From positions 186,001 to 250,000 of the forward strand of contig NZ_CP128233.1 of the NCBI RefSeq assembly GCF_030344915.1: a stretch of DNA of 64,000 nt, given 5' to 3'. Made by a program: the position numbers and the translations under genes. This DNA comes from Neopusillimonas aromaticivorans (GTDB lineage: Bacteria; Pseudomonadota; Gammaproteobacteria; Burkholderiales; Burkholderiaceae_B). This document shows positions 9,556 through 19,617 of this stretch, one piece after another (positions within the stretch are counted from its first letter, which is position 1; each line of letters starts with the position of its first letter). The notes under the pieces were generated by a model, which made no database searches, was not told where the DNA came from, and worked only from the letters and a program-made list of their open reading frames with translations.

Positions 9556-10846
9556 AACGCTCTCCTTGGGCTGACAGATTGAGACGACTTTGCGTCAGGT
9601 TTGGATGCTCAAGAGCTTTCAGGGTCAAGGTCAGACGATGCCAGCGCACACCGGTCAGATTAGGCAACAAGAGACTGAAAGATCGCAAAGGTCCTTCAGC
9701 TTGAAGTTGTCTACGCTGATACAGCCGGAAATTATCTGGCTTTGGCAGGACATTCCCTTGCTCGTCTGACGGAGCCTGCAAAGGCACTGCACTGGCATCG
9801 GTTGCCTTCAACGCGACAAAAGCCGCGCTGATTTGCTGAAGGCTGCTCAGCCAATTCCGTTGCGAATGCAGAGCCTCGTCTACCCGGCTATCTGACAAGC
9901 GGATTGCCGCTGATGAAATTTCCCATTCAGCCTCAACGCGATCGACCGCCGGGAAACGCAACAGCCAGTTTTTGGGGCAAGCCCCATAAGCCCGTGATTA
10001 TCAGCATGGCGATCAACGCGGCGATACGACGCAATACAACGCCATGCCATACCCTGAGACCGGCAATCCGCCTGGCCCAGCTGCCAACCCGCCAGGGCGA
10101 CGGGAACCCGGTACAACGACTGCAAAACGACATGCATGCCCGACACGCCATGCACCGGTATACCTTCAGCCATGGCGTTACGAACCCGTTCCCAGGCGTA
10201 CAGTTGCTGAGTCAATGACAGCGCTGGGGCCTTGGCGCTTGTCTGGCCAAAAAAACGGGTAATTTGCCAACGAACCCTATACCGGCAGCCAGCGCAAGCA
10301 CGGCAAACAGTCCGGCAGGCCAAATCCAACGTCTGACATCATGCACGCGCTGCAGTCGTGCCTTGCTGTCGGCGGCGCGAGACAACGCATCCAGACCAGG
10401 TAAACCGGAGGCATCAGCGGTGTCTTCAAGGCAACGCGACTGGGGGTAGGCTGCACACACCTCTGCCACAATCGGCGCGGCTTGAGCCGGATCACTGAAC
10501 AACAAATCCGTACGCGCGACGACGGCCCCTTCATGAATCGCAACCAACCACCATAATGCAGGGAAATCCCGATCAGTGCCACCACCGTCCCTACCGGATG
10601 CAAGGCTGCCATGACCTGCGCGGCCGAATAGGGCAAGCCTGAATGCGTTTCTGCAGTCGTCGACAATTGAACCAGGCCCATTGCCGCAGCATGCTCGGAC
10701 GCAAGTACAAAGTGGCTGGCCTGATGCCGACGGGCCTTCGCCAGTGCCTGCTGTCGGGCGTCACTCCCGAGCAAGGGCAACCAGTCCATCCCGAACACCA
10801 GAACCTTGCCGTCAATGGGCAGACAACGTACAGAATCACCTGACAT
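9539..10846 (-). CDS. pilO: PilO, pilin accessory protein, three frameshifts
   Basis: Four fragments merge into 436 residues when single bases are restored at 10568-10570 (C-run), 10249-10255 (A7 run) and 9969-9973 (T5 run). The result has an N-terminal cytoplasmic domain, a single transmembrane helix near residue 190 (RRWIWPAGLFAVLALAAGIGF) and a periplasmic domain containing CRSQGMAWRCIASYRR, consistent with the PilO pilin accessory family. The ATG at 10846 has an AAGAGG box; an in-frame TTG lies six codons upstream. It follows pilN by 45 bases. Confidence 0.75.
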
Positions 10847-10891
10847 GGTCAAAACCCTCTTCAACCTGGGCCGTGATCAGAATGACGGTTT

Positions 10892-12441
10892 TCAACGTCT
10901 GTGACGCAGCGCGATCACTTCCCCAAGCAACAGGGGCATGCCAGGATTCAAACGACGCGCATCATGCTCTTCCTGGGTACGGTCGAAACCCGACACCAGG
11001 ACCGGCTGCCCCGGCTGCAGTACAAGTTGCTGCACAGTACCATTGCCGTCAATGGTGACCTGCTGCAACTGCAAGGGGTTGGCGGCATCGCCAAACGTCA
11101 CCGATTTGAGCGGTTGCGCCACGGTATTGTCATAGGCCATTGACAATAGAATCTGGCCATTGTCCTGGGCATCGGGAATCAGGGTCAGCAACGAACCGAC
11201 CGTCTCCTCTTTCTGACTGACCGAAACCGTTGGCAAGCTGCTGTCCACCCCTGCCCCAAAGCTGTCGTCTGCACCTTGTCAATGTATGAGAACGTGGTGC
11301 GCACGGCATGCGTCACGGGCCTGCGATTCAAGGTGAGCACCGGAACGCTGCTGCGCCTGACCACCTGACCCACCTGACCGAGTGCCTTGATCATGGCCTC
11401 GGACCCCTTGAATGGCCCATCGGCCAAAGCAACCCCCAAACTGGCTGCCTCGGCCAATGCTGAACCTGTAGATGCCGCCGACGCCGCAAGGCGTGCACTG
11501 GTAAAAACAACATTCCAGTCCAGACCCGCCTCTGCATTGTCGCGGCTGATGAGGGTTATTTCTTCAAAAACCAGTCGAATCCGACGTGTCAACGCCAGGT
11601 TTTCGCGTTCGAGGTAAGTCGCGATCTGGCGTAAAACCTCGGGAGTATCAGTGACCACAACCAGGGAACTGGCCCCCTCTTGTGCCACAGCAACCCCGGC
11701 GCGGGTCAGGAACGGCTCTATGCGGGCCTTGATGACGGCCATCAAATCGATGGGCTCACTTTGCAAACGTGTATTCGAGCTACTGGAGAAACCTTGGGTT
11801 TGCCCGCTGCGACTGGCCCCCAAAGAAGCCTCTGACTGAGCCCCTTGCGCCAAGGCACGAAGATTGAAAACCCGTGTTTCAGTCCGGTAAAACTCAATCC
11901 GACCCTGCTCGTAGCGCCAGTTCACGCCCAAGGTTGCTCCGATACGATCAAGAATGATCGACAGTGGCTCGGACTCACCGGCAAATGACATGGTAGAGGC
12001 CGAAATGACAGCTCCGGCTGACCCGGTCATGTCGCCGCCAGCAAGCCGGGCGGCGAACCGTTCTTGGGGTAACAAGGCTTCCGGCCGAACATACACAGGA
12101 ATGCCTGTCGCCAATGCGATACGCTGTGCAATTACCGGCAAAGGCCGAGCTTCGGACGCAAACACCAATGTCGTCTTGACATTGGCCCGCAGAGCCAGCG
12201 GCAAGGTGACATCGCGCGCCAAAGGTTGAGGTACACCGACCAGCCAGGGACGATCCACTCGCTGGGCGGCATGACGCACACCCTCATCCGAGACGGTATC
12301 TTTAAAGACAGCGTGCTGCTGCTCAACCCGGGCCTTGGTCAACCCGACGGACGCAGAGATCTGTGCGATTCTGTCTTGCAAGGCGCAACCCGGCAAAACC
12401 AGCACAATCGCCAGAAAAACAACGCTTCGGCCCCTTTTCAT
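10892..12441 (-). CDS. pilN: PilN, lipoprotein secretin of the type IVb pilus, one frameshift
   Basis: A 516-residue outer-membrane secretin. The signal peptide ends in a lipobox (VLVLPGC), an N-domain contains VIAQRIALATGIPVYVRPEA, and an N1-like domain (LVVVTDTPEVLRQIATYLE) precedes the secretin core with the VPVLTLNRRPVTHAVRTTFSY and EETVGSLLTLIPDAQ blocks. The frame breaks in the C-run at 11254-11257, inside the secretin domain. The ATG at 12441 overlaps the pilL stop as ATGA. It forms the outer-membrane pore for the pilus. Confidence 0.85.
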
Positions 12442-13441
12442 GCGGTCACCATCTGGGCAGTACCCCGATTGCATGGCTGGGCATACGGTACCACCCGCAA
12501 TACCCGGTTGGAATAAAAACAGGGTTGCAAGGGATGACCGGCAAGCTCTGTTGATGACACCAGCGCCTGAACCGCCTCGATGAAAGGCAACTCGAACGTT
12601 GCTGCGCCAATGATGGGAATATCGACATCAACCCCCCAATGCTCGGGGCCGAAATCCCACCCGGAAGCGCCCGCCCAACGCATCAATGCCAGACGCAAAT
12701 TGCCGTCGGTGCGATCAACGCTGAACCGCGCTGTCAGCACTTCCGTCTGGCGCTCTCCTGAACTTTCGGATGTGTCCGGCAAAACAACGGCAGTGCCTGC
12801 AGCACCAACCGCCACATTCAGGTCGCTTGCAAAGAGCTCCTGCGGATTGACGACGGCCGGCCCTGCCTCGGTCACCCTGCCCACCTGGTCAGACCCGGTC
12901 GCAGTAACGAGCGATGCTTGACGGCCTATAGGGACATCGTCAATCGGGGTGACAATCGCAGCGGAAAAGACGGGATTGGTGGGATCGGTGGGATCGGTGG
13001 GAGCGACGTTAGCGGCAACAGGCCGGGCGCGTCGCCCAACCGCCTGCAGATGCCCCCGCGAAACACCAGCTGCTCGGGAACCTCGTTGAGCACCACATAG
13101 GCGTTTTGCTGAACAGAGGTCAGGAGGCGGTCTTGAATCGCTGCGGAGACACCTTCCGACACAATACCGGTACGGGCAAAAATTGCCGGAACCGGTGTGC
13201 CGGCGGCAAATTGCAACCATGTCTGCAAGCCATTATCAAACACTTGCAACGGCGCAATCGATCGGTCTCCGGACAAGGCCCACTCGAAGTTGAACGGGCC
13301 TTGTCCGGGCGAGTGACCCCGCAGCGTACCCGAGCCTTCTTTTGTCGGATAAAGCGCGCTGATCGCTTGTCCGAGATCGGGAAACTGCGCACAACCCGAG
13401 ACCACCACCAAAGATAGAGACAAAACCCATTTTTTACCCAT
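12438..13441 (-). CDS. pilL: PilL-like lipoprotein: VirB9-like domain plus TcpQ domain, one frameshift
   Basis: A 334-residue lipoprotein (lipobox VVVSGC). Residues about 45-140 resemble VirB9/TrbG: FEWALSGDRSIAPLQVFDNG, LQTWLQFAAGTPVPAIFA and YVVLNEVPEQLVFRGG. The C-terminal 80 residues (LRLALMRWAGASGWDF, FIEAVQALV, NRVLRVVPYAQPC) match the TcpQ type found in type IVb pilus systems. The frame shifts in a C5 run at 13053-13057, just before a Pro/Thr-rich linker. It is the first gene of the operon. No separate pilM is present, since pilN follows directly. Confidence 0.7.
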
Positions 13442-13866
13442 CGCACACGCTCCGTAACTGTAGAACTGCCCACATGCATGGCCTAATGCTCGCGCTTTAT
13501 CGACAGGATCAACAGACTGGGTTGTACGAATGGGCGAATCAATCCACCTCCAGAATCATCCAATTAAAAAAATTACTCTTTTATTTTCAATGATTTAATA
13601 AAAATAAAAGCAAAAACCAACAGCAGATCAAACGACATGGCCCACAATCCATACGTTTCATTTAGATACACATAACATCAAATGATTTTGCTACGCTGAC
13701 CCTGCCTTACCAAAGTCGTTTCACAACATCTGGCCGTTGTGCTTGCGGGCTACCCATAATCAATCCTTAAAAGCCCACACCACACTGTCACCAGGTATCT
13801 AAACCGCCAAGTCACCCTCGGGCGCACTGCACGGGGCACGGCTGACGCTGCACAGGAGGCAATACC
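13442..13866. other. Intergenic region between pilL and the small gene at 13867
   Basis: This 425-base gap separates divergent transcription units and has no credible ORF. The stretch 13555-13680 is strongly A/T-rich compared with the flanks and probably carries the pil operon promoter. No clear -35/-10 pair with good spacing was identified, and no repeats or RNA gene were recognised. Confidence 0.5.
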
Positions 13867-14147
13867 ATGAATGAAACTCTTGATCTTTTCCGAGGGCGAG
13901 CCCTGAAAATCGCGCGCCAATACGACACCGACCACATGACCTTCGCCGACCTGACCGGTATGGCCGATGACTATGCGGCAGCGTTTCATGAAGCGTTGGG
14001 GAATTCCCTGACGAAATCCGCCAACAGGCAGCCACACGACTCCAGGAAAGGCTGCTCCAGGACAGCAACGCCTCGGGCCATAGCACCAAAATCAGTGAAG
14101 CCCTGCTCGAGCTGGCTGCAAGCCTGAACCGCATCCCGATATACTGA
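13867..14147 (+). CDS. Small hypothetical protein, one frameshift
   Basis: Not recognised. Restoring one G in the run at 13998-14001 gives a 93-residue acidic, helix-rich protein that begins MNETLDLFRGRALKIARQY and ends LELAASLNRIPIY. Without the correction the frame ends in low-quality sequence at 14127. The corrected tail is clearly more protein-like and ends cleanly at a TGA. An AGGAGG box just before the ATG supports translation. No domain, signal peptide or membrane segment is seen. Confidence 0.55.
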
Positions 14148-14200
14148 ACCGTGCCCTGCCCCGGTGGCCGCCCGCGCCAGGAGACGTCTAGAATACAGGC

Positions 14201-14398
14201 ATGAAAATTGCAATCATTCTGGTCAGCATCCTGTCCATGGCGGCCACTATTCGCTGGCTTATCTACAAACACGACACCACTCCAGGAGGTATGCCATTGC
14301 GGCAAAAACTCAATATTCTGGTGACCAGTCTGGTGACCGGTATCGTGGTGTACTTCGGTCTTCTTCTGCTGGCATTGGCCTGGATGACGCTGCGTTAG
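14201..14398 (+). CDS. Small two-helix membrane protein, unknown function
   Basis: This 65-residue protein has two predicted membrane helices (IAIILVSILSMAATIRWLI and LVTSLVTGIVVYFGLLLLAL) separated by a short polar loop. It is not recognised. It sits between two other small unknown genes in the same direction, but the gaps and lack of a strong ribosome-binding site leave its expression uncertain. Confidence 0.5.
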   Translation: MKIAIILVSILSMAATIRWLIYKHDTTPGGMPLRQKLNILVTSLVTGIVVYFGLLLLALAWMTLR

Positions 14399-14457
14399 CC
14401 CGCTTGCAACGGCAGTCGGTACAATAGACGGGTTATTTCACTTTTTCTTGAATTATC

Positions 14458-14823
14458 TTGAACCCGTCTCAACAAGAATCCTGGGGTTTTCTGCACCCCG
14501 AATGCTTTGGCGACAAAGCCCTGCTGTTTTTTAGCTGGGACTTGGCCAAAACCATTGAACAGCAATTCAGGCTGCACGCTGAATCAAGCGTCGGGACGAA
14601 GCTGTATGAAGCACAAAAAGCTGTCGACAGGCTGTTGAACCAGTACGTTCAGATCCAGGCCAACCCTGCCGCCTTTGAGGGACAGAGCATCGTCCTGCAA
14701 CTTGAGCAAGACGAAAATGATGCCGAGGCACCCGCGGTTCTGTCGCTTAAAACCTCACCCGAACTTGAAGAGAAAATACTGGCTGCCCAAGCCAAGATGC
14801 AAAGCTCGCAAAGCGTTAACTGA
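14458..14823 (+). CDS. Hypothetical protein (about 121 residues)
   Basis: Not recognised. The ORF begins at a TTG codon (NPSQQESWGFLHPECFGDK) and ends KMQSSQSVN. It is polar, probably helical, with a Gln/Glu-rich centre and no signal peptide. Codon use resembles the neighbouring genes. The start is uncertain: no ATG occurs near the beginning, and a further upstream start in another frame is possible given how often frames are broken in this window. A perfect hairpin follows it. Confidence 0.5.
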   Translation: MNPSQQESWGFLHPECFGDKALLFFSWDLAKTIEQQFRLHAESSVGTKLYEAQKAVDRLLNQYVQIQANPAAFEGQSIVLQLEQDENDAEAPAVLSLKTSPELEEKILAAQAKMQSSQSVN

Positions 14824-14835
14824 TCGTCGTCAAAC

Positions 14836-14865
14836 GATCGCGGGCCCCGACCGGGGCCCGCGATC
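14836..14865. terminator. Perfect 13-bp GC-rich hairpin between convergent genes
   Basis: GATCGCGGGCCCC and its exact complement flank a four-base GACC loop, placed between the plus-strand gene ending at 14823 and purB ending at 14889. It could act on either strand. No T-run of note follows on either side. Confidence 0.55.
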
Positions 14866-14888
14866 ACAAGCGGAATAACAGCAACGCC

Positions 14889-16264
14889 TTAGATTTTGCG
14901 TGCCAGCTGGGCGGCAAGCCCGATATACGAGCGCGGTGTCATGGCCAGCAACCGTGCCTTGGGCTCGGCAGGCAAGTCAAGCCCCTGAATGAATTCAGTC
15001 AGCCCTTGCTGATTGATCCCCTTGCCACGGGTCAAGGCCTTGAGCTGCTCGTAAGGCTGCGGCAAACCATACCGACGCATCACTGTTTGCACGGGTTCTG
15101 CCAGGACTTCCCAGCAATTATCAATATCGGCATCAATCGCCGCAGCATTCAGCTCAAGCTTGTTCAAACCACGCAGACAGGCATCCCACGCCACGGCACA
15201 GTACCCGAAACCCACACCGAGATTACGCAAAACAGTGGAGTCGGTCAGGTCACGCTGCCAGCGCGATACGGGCAGCTTCTCGGACAGGTGGCGCAGAACC
15301 GCATTGGCCAGACCAATGTTGCCTTCGGAGTTTTCGAAGTCGATGGGGTTTACCTTGTGTGGCATGGTCGAAGACCCCACTTCACCCTCTTTCAGCCGCT
15401 GCTTGAAATAACCCAGCGAAATATAGCCCCAGATATCACGATTCAAGTCGAGAATAATGGTATTGGCACGCGCAACCGCATCGAACAAGGCTGCCATCCA
15501 GTCGTGTGGCTCGATCTGGATAGAAAACTCGTTTTGCTCAAGACCCAGGCCGGAGAGAACACGCGCACTGAACGCGGGCCAGTCAATTTCCGGATAGGCG
15601 GAAAGGTGTGCGTTGTAATTGCCGGTAGCCCCGTTCAGCTTGGCCAGCGGGCGAACCGCCGCTACCGCCGCAATCGCACGATCGAGACGCGCAACCACAT
15701 TGGCGAATTCTTTACCCATGGTACTCGGACTGGCTGGCTGGCCGTGCGTGCGGGACAACAAGGGCTGATCGGCATGCGTATGTGCAAGTTCCCGCAGCTT
15801 GGCAGCGAGCCCGGTCAGGGCTGGCACCAGAAACCCGTCGCGCGCGCGCGTCAGCATCAACGCATGCGACGTATTGTTGATATCCTCGGACGTACACGCA
15901 AAATGAATGAATTCAGCGGCAGCCGCCAGCTCGGGGCTGTCTGCGACCTTTTCTTTCAGCCAGTACTCCACTGCCTTGACATCATGGTTAGTGACTTTTT
16001 CGATGTCTTTGATACGGGCTGCATCCGCTTCCGAGAAATTCTCGACCAGTGCAAGAAGTTGCTGACGCGCACCGGCACTGAACGCGGGCAGCTCGGGCAA
16101 ACCGGCCTCGGACAAACCGATCAGCCAGGCGACCTCAACCTCAACACGGTGAGCCATGAAACCGGCTTCAGAAAGGGTTGCCCGCAGGGGTTGCCCTTGG
16201 CCGCATAACGCCCGTCAAGTGGCGAAAGTGCATTAAGTTGACTAAGTTGATCGGCGATTTGCAT
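14889..16264 (-). CDS. purB: Adenylosuccinate lyase, one frameshift
   Basis: Adenylosuccinate lyase acts twice in purine synthesis (SAICAR to AICAR, adenylosuccinate to AMP). The fumarate-lyase signature GSSTMPHKVNPIDFEN is present, with HDVKAVEYWLKEK and FACTSEDINNTSHALML upstream. The N-terminus is recovered by restoring one base in the C3 run at 16194-16196. This places an ATG at 16264 with the expected ALSPLDGRYA opening and gives 458 residues, against about 456 in Escherichia coli. Without it the frame opens only at MAHRVEVEV. Confidence 0.95.
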
Positions 16265-16437
16265 TACGGCTCACGTAGAAAAAACAAGCCGGGATTTTAC
16301 CACCCGGGCTCTTTTGTTGGATATAACGAACACTGCAGTCACCAGGGCGATGACAGGGCAAATTCAACCCGCCTCCCTTCATTAACGGCAAGCTATCCCT
16401 GCTATACTTTTTTGACCCTTCACTTTCCTGATGCGCC

Positions 16438-17051
16438 ATGAAACTCCTCGGTTCAATGACCAGCCCTTTCGTTCGTAAAGTTCGCGTCGTAATGGTCGAA
16501 AAAAGCTCGAATTTGAATTCGTGCTTGAAGATGTCTGGGCTGCAGATACCAAAATCCAGGAATTCAATCCGCTGGGTAAAGTGCCCTGTCTGGTTACCGA
16601 CGACGGGGGCAGCCTGTACGACTCGCGCGTCATTGTCGAATACCTGGACACCCTCTCGCCGGTAGGTCGCCTCTTGCCTCAAGGCAATCGCGACCGCACG
16701 GCAACAAAATGCTGGGAAGCCATTGGCGACGGCGTGCTTGATGCCGGTGTCAGCATCGTTGTCGAAGGCCGACGGCCCGAACACCTGCGCAGCGAAGACT
16801 GGGTCAATCGGCAACACAAGAAAATCATTTCAGCACTGAATGCCATGGAACGTGGTGTATCACAGAACCATTTCTGCATGGGGGTGAATTTCAGTCTTGC
16901 TGATGTTTCGGTTGGCTGCGCGCTGGGCTTTCTGGATTTCCGCATGCCCGACCTGAACTGGCGCGAAAACCACCCCAATCTTGCCGCGCTTTATGAACGC
17001 CTGATGGCCCGCCCCTCATTTGCAACGACAGTACCCAAACTGACGGCTTGA
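16438..17051 (+). CDS. Glutathione S-transferase family protein, one frameshift
   Basis: The reconstructed 204-residue protein has a thioredoxin-like N-terminal domain (KLLGSMTSPFVRKVRVVMVEK, then NPLGKVPCLV and DSRVIVEYLD, the glutathione-binding pattern) and a helical C-terminal domain with FSLADVSVGCALGF. The frame is lost in the A6 run at 16499-16504. It resembles the short stringent-starvation/YibF-like GSTs of proteobacteria. The exact substrate is not inferable. It is convergent with mnmA. Confidence 0.85.
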
Positions 17052-17081
17052 TTACACGCGGCTTGGGTACAGGTAAGGGCT

Positions 17082-18192
17082 TTACGTAATAATGCCGCCC
17101 CCAGGCAAATATCACCGTCATACAGTACGGCAGACTGGCCGGGCGTTACAGCCCACTGGGGTTGCTCGAATGCCAGCGTGAACCGGCCATTTTCGACAGA
17201 CTCGAGCCGACAACCTGCATCGCTCTGGCGATAGCGCGTTTTGCACCATACCCCCCGGAGCCGGGGGCCGGCCGGCAACCCAGCTGGCATCCTGAGCGGC
17301 AAGCCCGTGCTGCAGTAACCAGGGTGGTCATGCCCCTGAACCACATACAACACATTCTTTTCAAGATCTTTGCGTGCGGTATACCAGGCTTGCGCGGTAC
17401 CGTCGGCATCCTGGTGCCCTTTCACGCCGCCAATACCCAGGCCCTTGCGCTGGCCCAGGGTATAAAACGCAAGACCGTGATGCTTCCCCACTTTTTTACC
17501 GTCCGGAGTCATGATGGGCCCCGGCTGTGTCGGCAAATAACGGTTGAGAAACTCGCGAAACGGCCGCTCACCGATGAAGCAAATACCCGTGGAGTCTTTT
17601 TTGCGGCATTGGGCAGACCCAGTTCAAGTGCAATTTTCCGCACTTCCGACTTGGGAATCTCACCGAGCGGAAACAGGGTTTTCGATAATTGGGCCTGATT
17701 CAGGCGATGCAAAAAATAGCTTTGATCCTTGGAGGCATCAAACGCCTTGAGCAGCTGGAACTCAAGACCTTCCGGTGTTTCAACCGACCTGACACGGGCA
17801 TAGTGACCGGTTGCAATACGCTCTGCTCCCAGTGACATCGCATGATCAAGAAACGCCTTGAACTTGATTTCAGCGTTGCACAACACGTCGGGATTGGGCG
17901 TACGACCGGCTGAATATTCGCGCAAGAACTCGGAAAACACCCGGTCTTTATATTCAGCAGCAAAATTGACGGCCTCAATTTCGATACCCAGCAGGTCTGC
18001 CACACTGGCCGCATCGATCCAGTCTTGCCGTGACGAACAGTACTCGGAATCATCGTCGTCTTCCCAGTTTTTCATAAACAGGCCGATAACCTCGTAACCT
18101 TGCTGCTTGAGCAGCCAGGCGGATACTGACGAATCCACACCGCCCGACATCCCGATAACGACACGACCTTTTACTGATGACGAATTAACCAT
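17082..18192 (-). CDS. mnmA: tRNA-specific 2-thiouridylase MnmA, two frameshifts
   Basis: MnmA installs the 2-thio group on U34 of tRNA-Lys, tRNA-Glu and tRNA-Gln. The PP-loop GMSGGVDSSVSAWLL lies near the start, TPNPDVLCNAEIKF carries the first catalytic Cys, and KKDSTGICFIGER (second catalytic Cys) appears once one base is restored in the T-run at 17597-17602. A second lost base in the C5 run at 17098-17102 hides the normal end, GGGIIT then TAA. The corrected length is 370 residues. The ATG at 18192 is used; the longer in-frame extension upstream is not protein-like. Confidence 0.93.
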
Positions 18193-18280
18193 AACTGCCT
18201 GCTGACAAGCGACAAAATCACGTGTCGTGGAAAATGAACAAACCGGAAAACTGGCGCAGCGCGACGCCGCTGCGTGGGCA

Positions 18281-19356
18281 TCAGGCGTCGAGCGCGCTGG
18301 AAACAACCTCGCGACGCTTCTTGACCGCATTGGCCAGGCGCTCGAGCATCTGGACCGACGCATCCCAGGCCACACAGCCGTCAGTGATGCTCTGCCCGTA
18401 GACAAGAGGTTTGCCCGGTTCGTGATCTTGACGGCCTTCAACCAGATGGCTTTCGATCATGACACCAAACAGACGCTCATCGCCGCCTTCAACCTGACGG
18501 GCAACGTCGTCGATAACAGCAGGCTGATTCCGGTAGTCTTTATTGCTGTTGGCATGACTGGAATCAATCATGATACGCGGACGCAGACCCGACTTGGCCA
18601 GCACCGTCGACGTTTCCTCAACATGGGCCGCATCATAGTTAGGCTGTTTGCCGCCGCGCAAAATGACATGACAGTCTTCATTGCCAGCGGTGGAAACGAT
18701 AGCAGAATGGCCACCTTTGGTGACGGACAGGAAATGATGGGGTTGTGATGCGGCCTTGATGGCGTCAACGGCAATTTTAATGTTGCCATCCGTGCCATTC
18801 TTGAACCCGACCGGACACGACAAGCCCGACGCCAGTTCGCGATGAACCTGGCTTTCGGTGGTACGCGCACCAATCGCCCCCAGGACACCAGGTCAGCAAT
18901 GTATTGCGGCGTGATCATGTCAAGGAATTCACAACCGGCCGGCAAACCCATGCTGTTGACCTGCAACAGCAATTCACGCGCAATACGTAGACCCAGATTG
19001 ATGTTGAAACTGCCATCGAGCTTGGGATCATTGATCAGGCCCTTCCAGCCCACAGTCGTTCGAGGTTTCTCGAAATAAACACGCATGACGATTTCAAGTT
19101 CACCTTTGAAGCGCTCGCGCTGCTCTTTGAGGCGACCTGCATATTCAAGGGCTGCATCGACATTGTGAATCGAGCATGGACCAATGACGACCACCATGCG
19201 ATCGTCAGTGCCATGCAAAATATTATGGATGGCGGTACGGGATGCATGGACGGTCGACGAGACATCATCAGTTGCCGCGAATTCGCGCATGATATGCGCT
19301 GGCGGACTGAGCTCTTTGATTTCTCGGATACGTAGATCATCGGTGTTGTGTGGCAC
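18281..19356 (-). CDS. aroG: 3-deoxy-7-phosphoheptulonate (DAHP) synthase, one frameshift
   Basis: This class I DAHP synthase makes the first shikimate-pathway intermediate from phosphoenolpyruvate and erythrose 4-phosphate. Visible motifs are VVIGPCSIHN, RVYFEKPRTTVGWKGLINDP, FLDMITPQYIADLVSWGAIGARTTESQ and CPVGFKNGTDG, as in AroG/AroF/AroH. The frame breaks in the C5 run at 18877-18881. The corrected length is 358 residues. The start is a GTG at 19356, seven bases after an AGGAG box. It is preceded by a Phe/Tyr-rich leader and terminator, so feedback by transcription attenuation is expected in addition to allosteric control. Confidence 0.93.
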
Positions 19357-19377
19357 TTGCGACTCCTGAAACGATAC

Positions 19378-19410
19378 AAAAAAGCCGCCTAGCGATGCTG
19401 GCGGCTTTTT
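19378..19410 (-). terminator. Attenuator terminator in the aroG leader
   Basis: On the minus strand AAAAAGCCGCC and GGCGGCTTTTTT pair across a ten-base loop to give a stem ending in a T6 run, 14 bases after the leader-peptide stop and 22 bases before the aroG GTG. Being upstream of its gene with a leader peptide before it, it is an attenuator rather than the end of a transcript. The leader segment CTGGTGG (19454-19460) can pair with CCGCCAG of the 5' arm as a rival structure. Confidence 0.85.
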
Positions 19411-19424
19411 GGGAATTTTACTTG

Positions 19425-19514
19425 CTACGAGGTAATACGCTTCTTCCCTTCCCCCACCAGACGTGTCGGAAAAGTATAAAAGTAGAAGAAGAAAAACGAG
19501 GTAGCGCGGTACAT
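19425..19514 (-). CDS. Phe/Tyr-rich leader peptide controlling aroG
   Basis: A 29-codon ORF opens MYRATSFFFFYFYTFP: five of nine residues from 7 to 15 are Phe before the last TF, with two Tyr among them, then a charged tail ending KKRITS and a TAG stop. An AGGA box lies nine bases before the ATG. The Phe run followed by TFP is reminiscent of the pheA leader peptide of enterobacteria (FFFTFP). Ribosome stalling at Phe/Tyr codons when the charged tRNAs are scarce is expected to favour readthrough into aroG. It is intact. Confidence 0.85.
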   Translation of the reverse strand: MYRATSFFFFYFYTFPTRLVGEGKKRITS

Positions 19515-19557
19515 GATTAGCAATCCTAGCACAGGAAACACTGAACCAGCAACCCTT

Positions 19558-19590
19558 AAAAAACGTTGCAAAGGCCACGCCTTCGCAACG
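19558..19590 (-). terminator. Intrinsic terminator of the ectoine operon
   Basis: Reading the minus strand, CGTTGCGAAGG and CCTTTGCAACG form an 11-bp stem with one G-T pair around CGTGG, followed by six T. It lies 28 bases after the ectD stop and separates the ectoine operon from the aroG leader. Confidence 0.85.
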
Positions 19591-19617
19591 AAAACAAACC
19601 AGCACGGCCGTAACCGA

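Noticed and set aside
9933..10151. Hydrophobic minus-strand frame (AALIAMLIITGLWGLPQKL) inside pilO that looks like a membrane helix
   Set aside because: Using it would need two extra shifts; a single lost base at 9969-9973 joins the flanking pilO frames through a family-like YRRVDRHADNHGLMGLAPKNWLLRFP stretch, so this frame is a shadow.
15006..16208. 400-codon plus-strand ORF opposite purB
   Set aside because: It is antisense to a clear adenylosuccinate lyase, has no family motifs and no ribosome-binding site; it arises from codon bias of the real gene.
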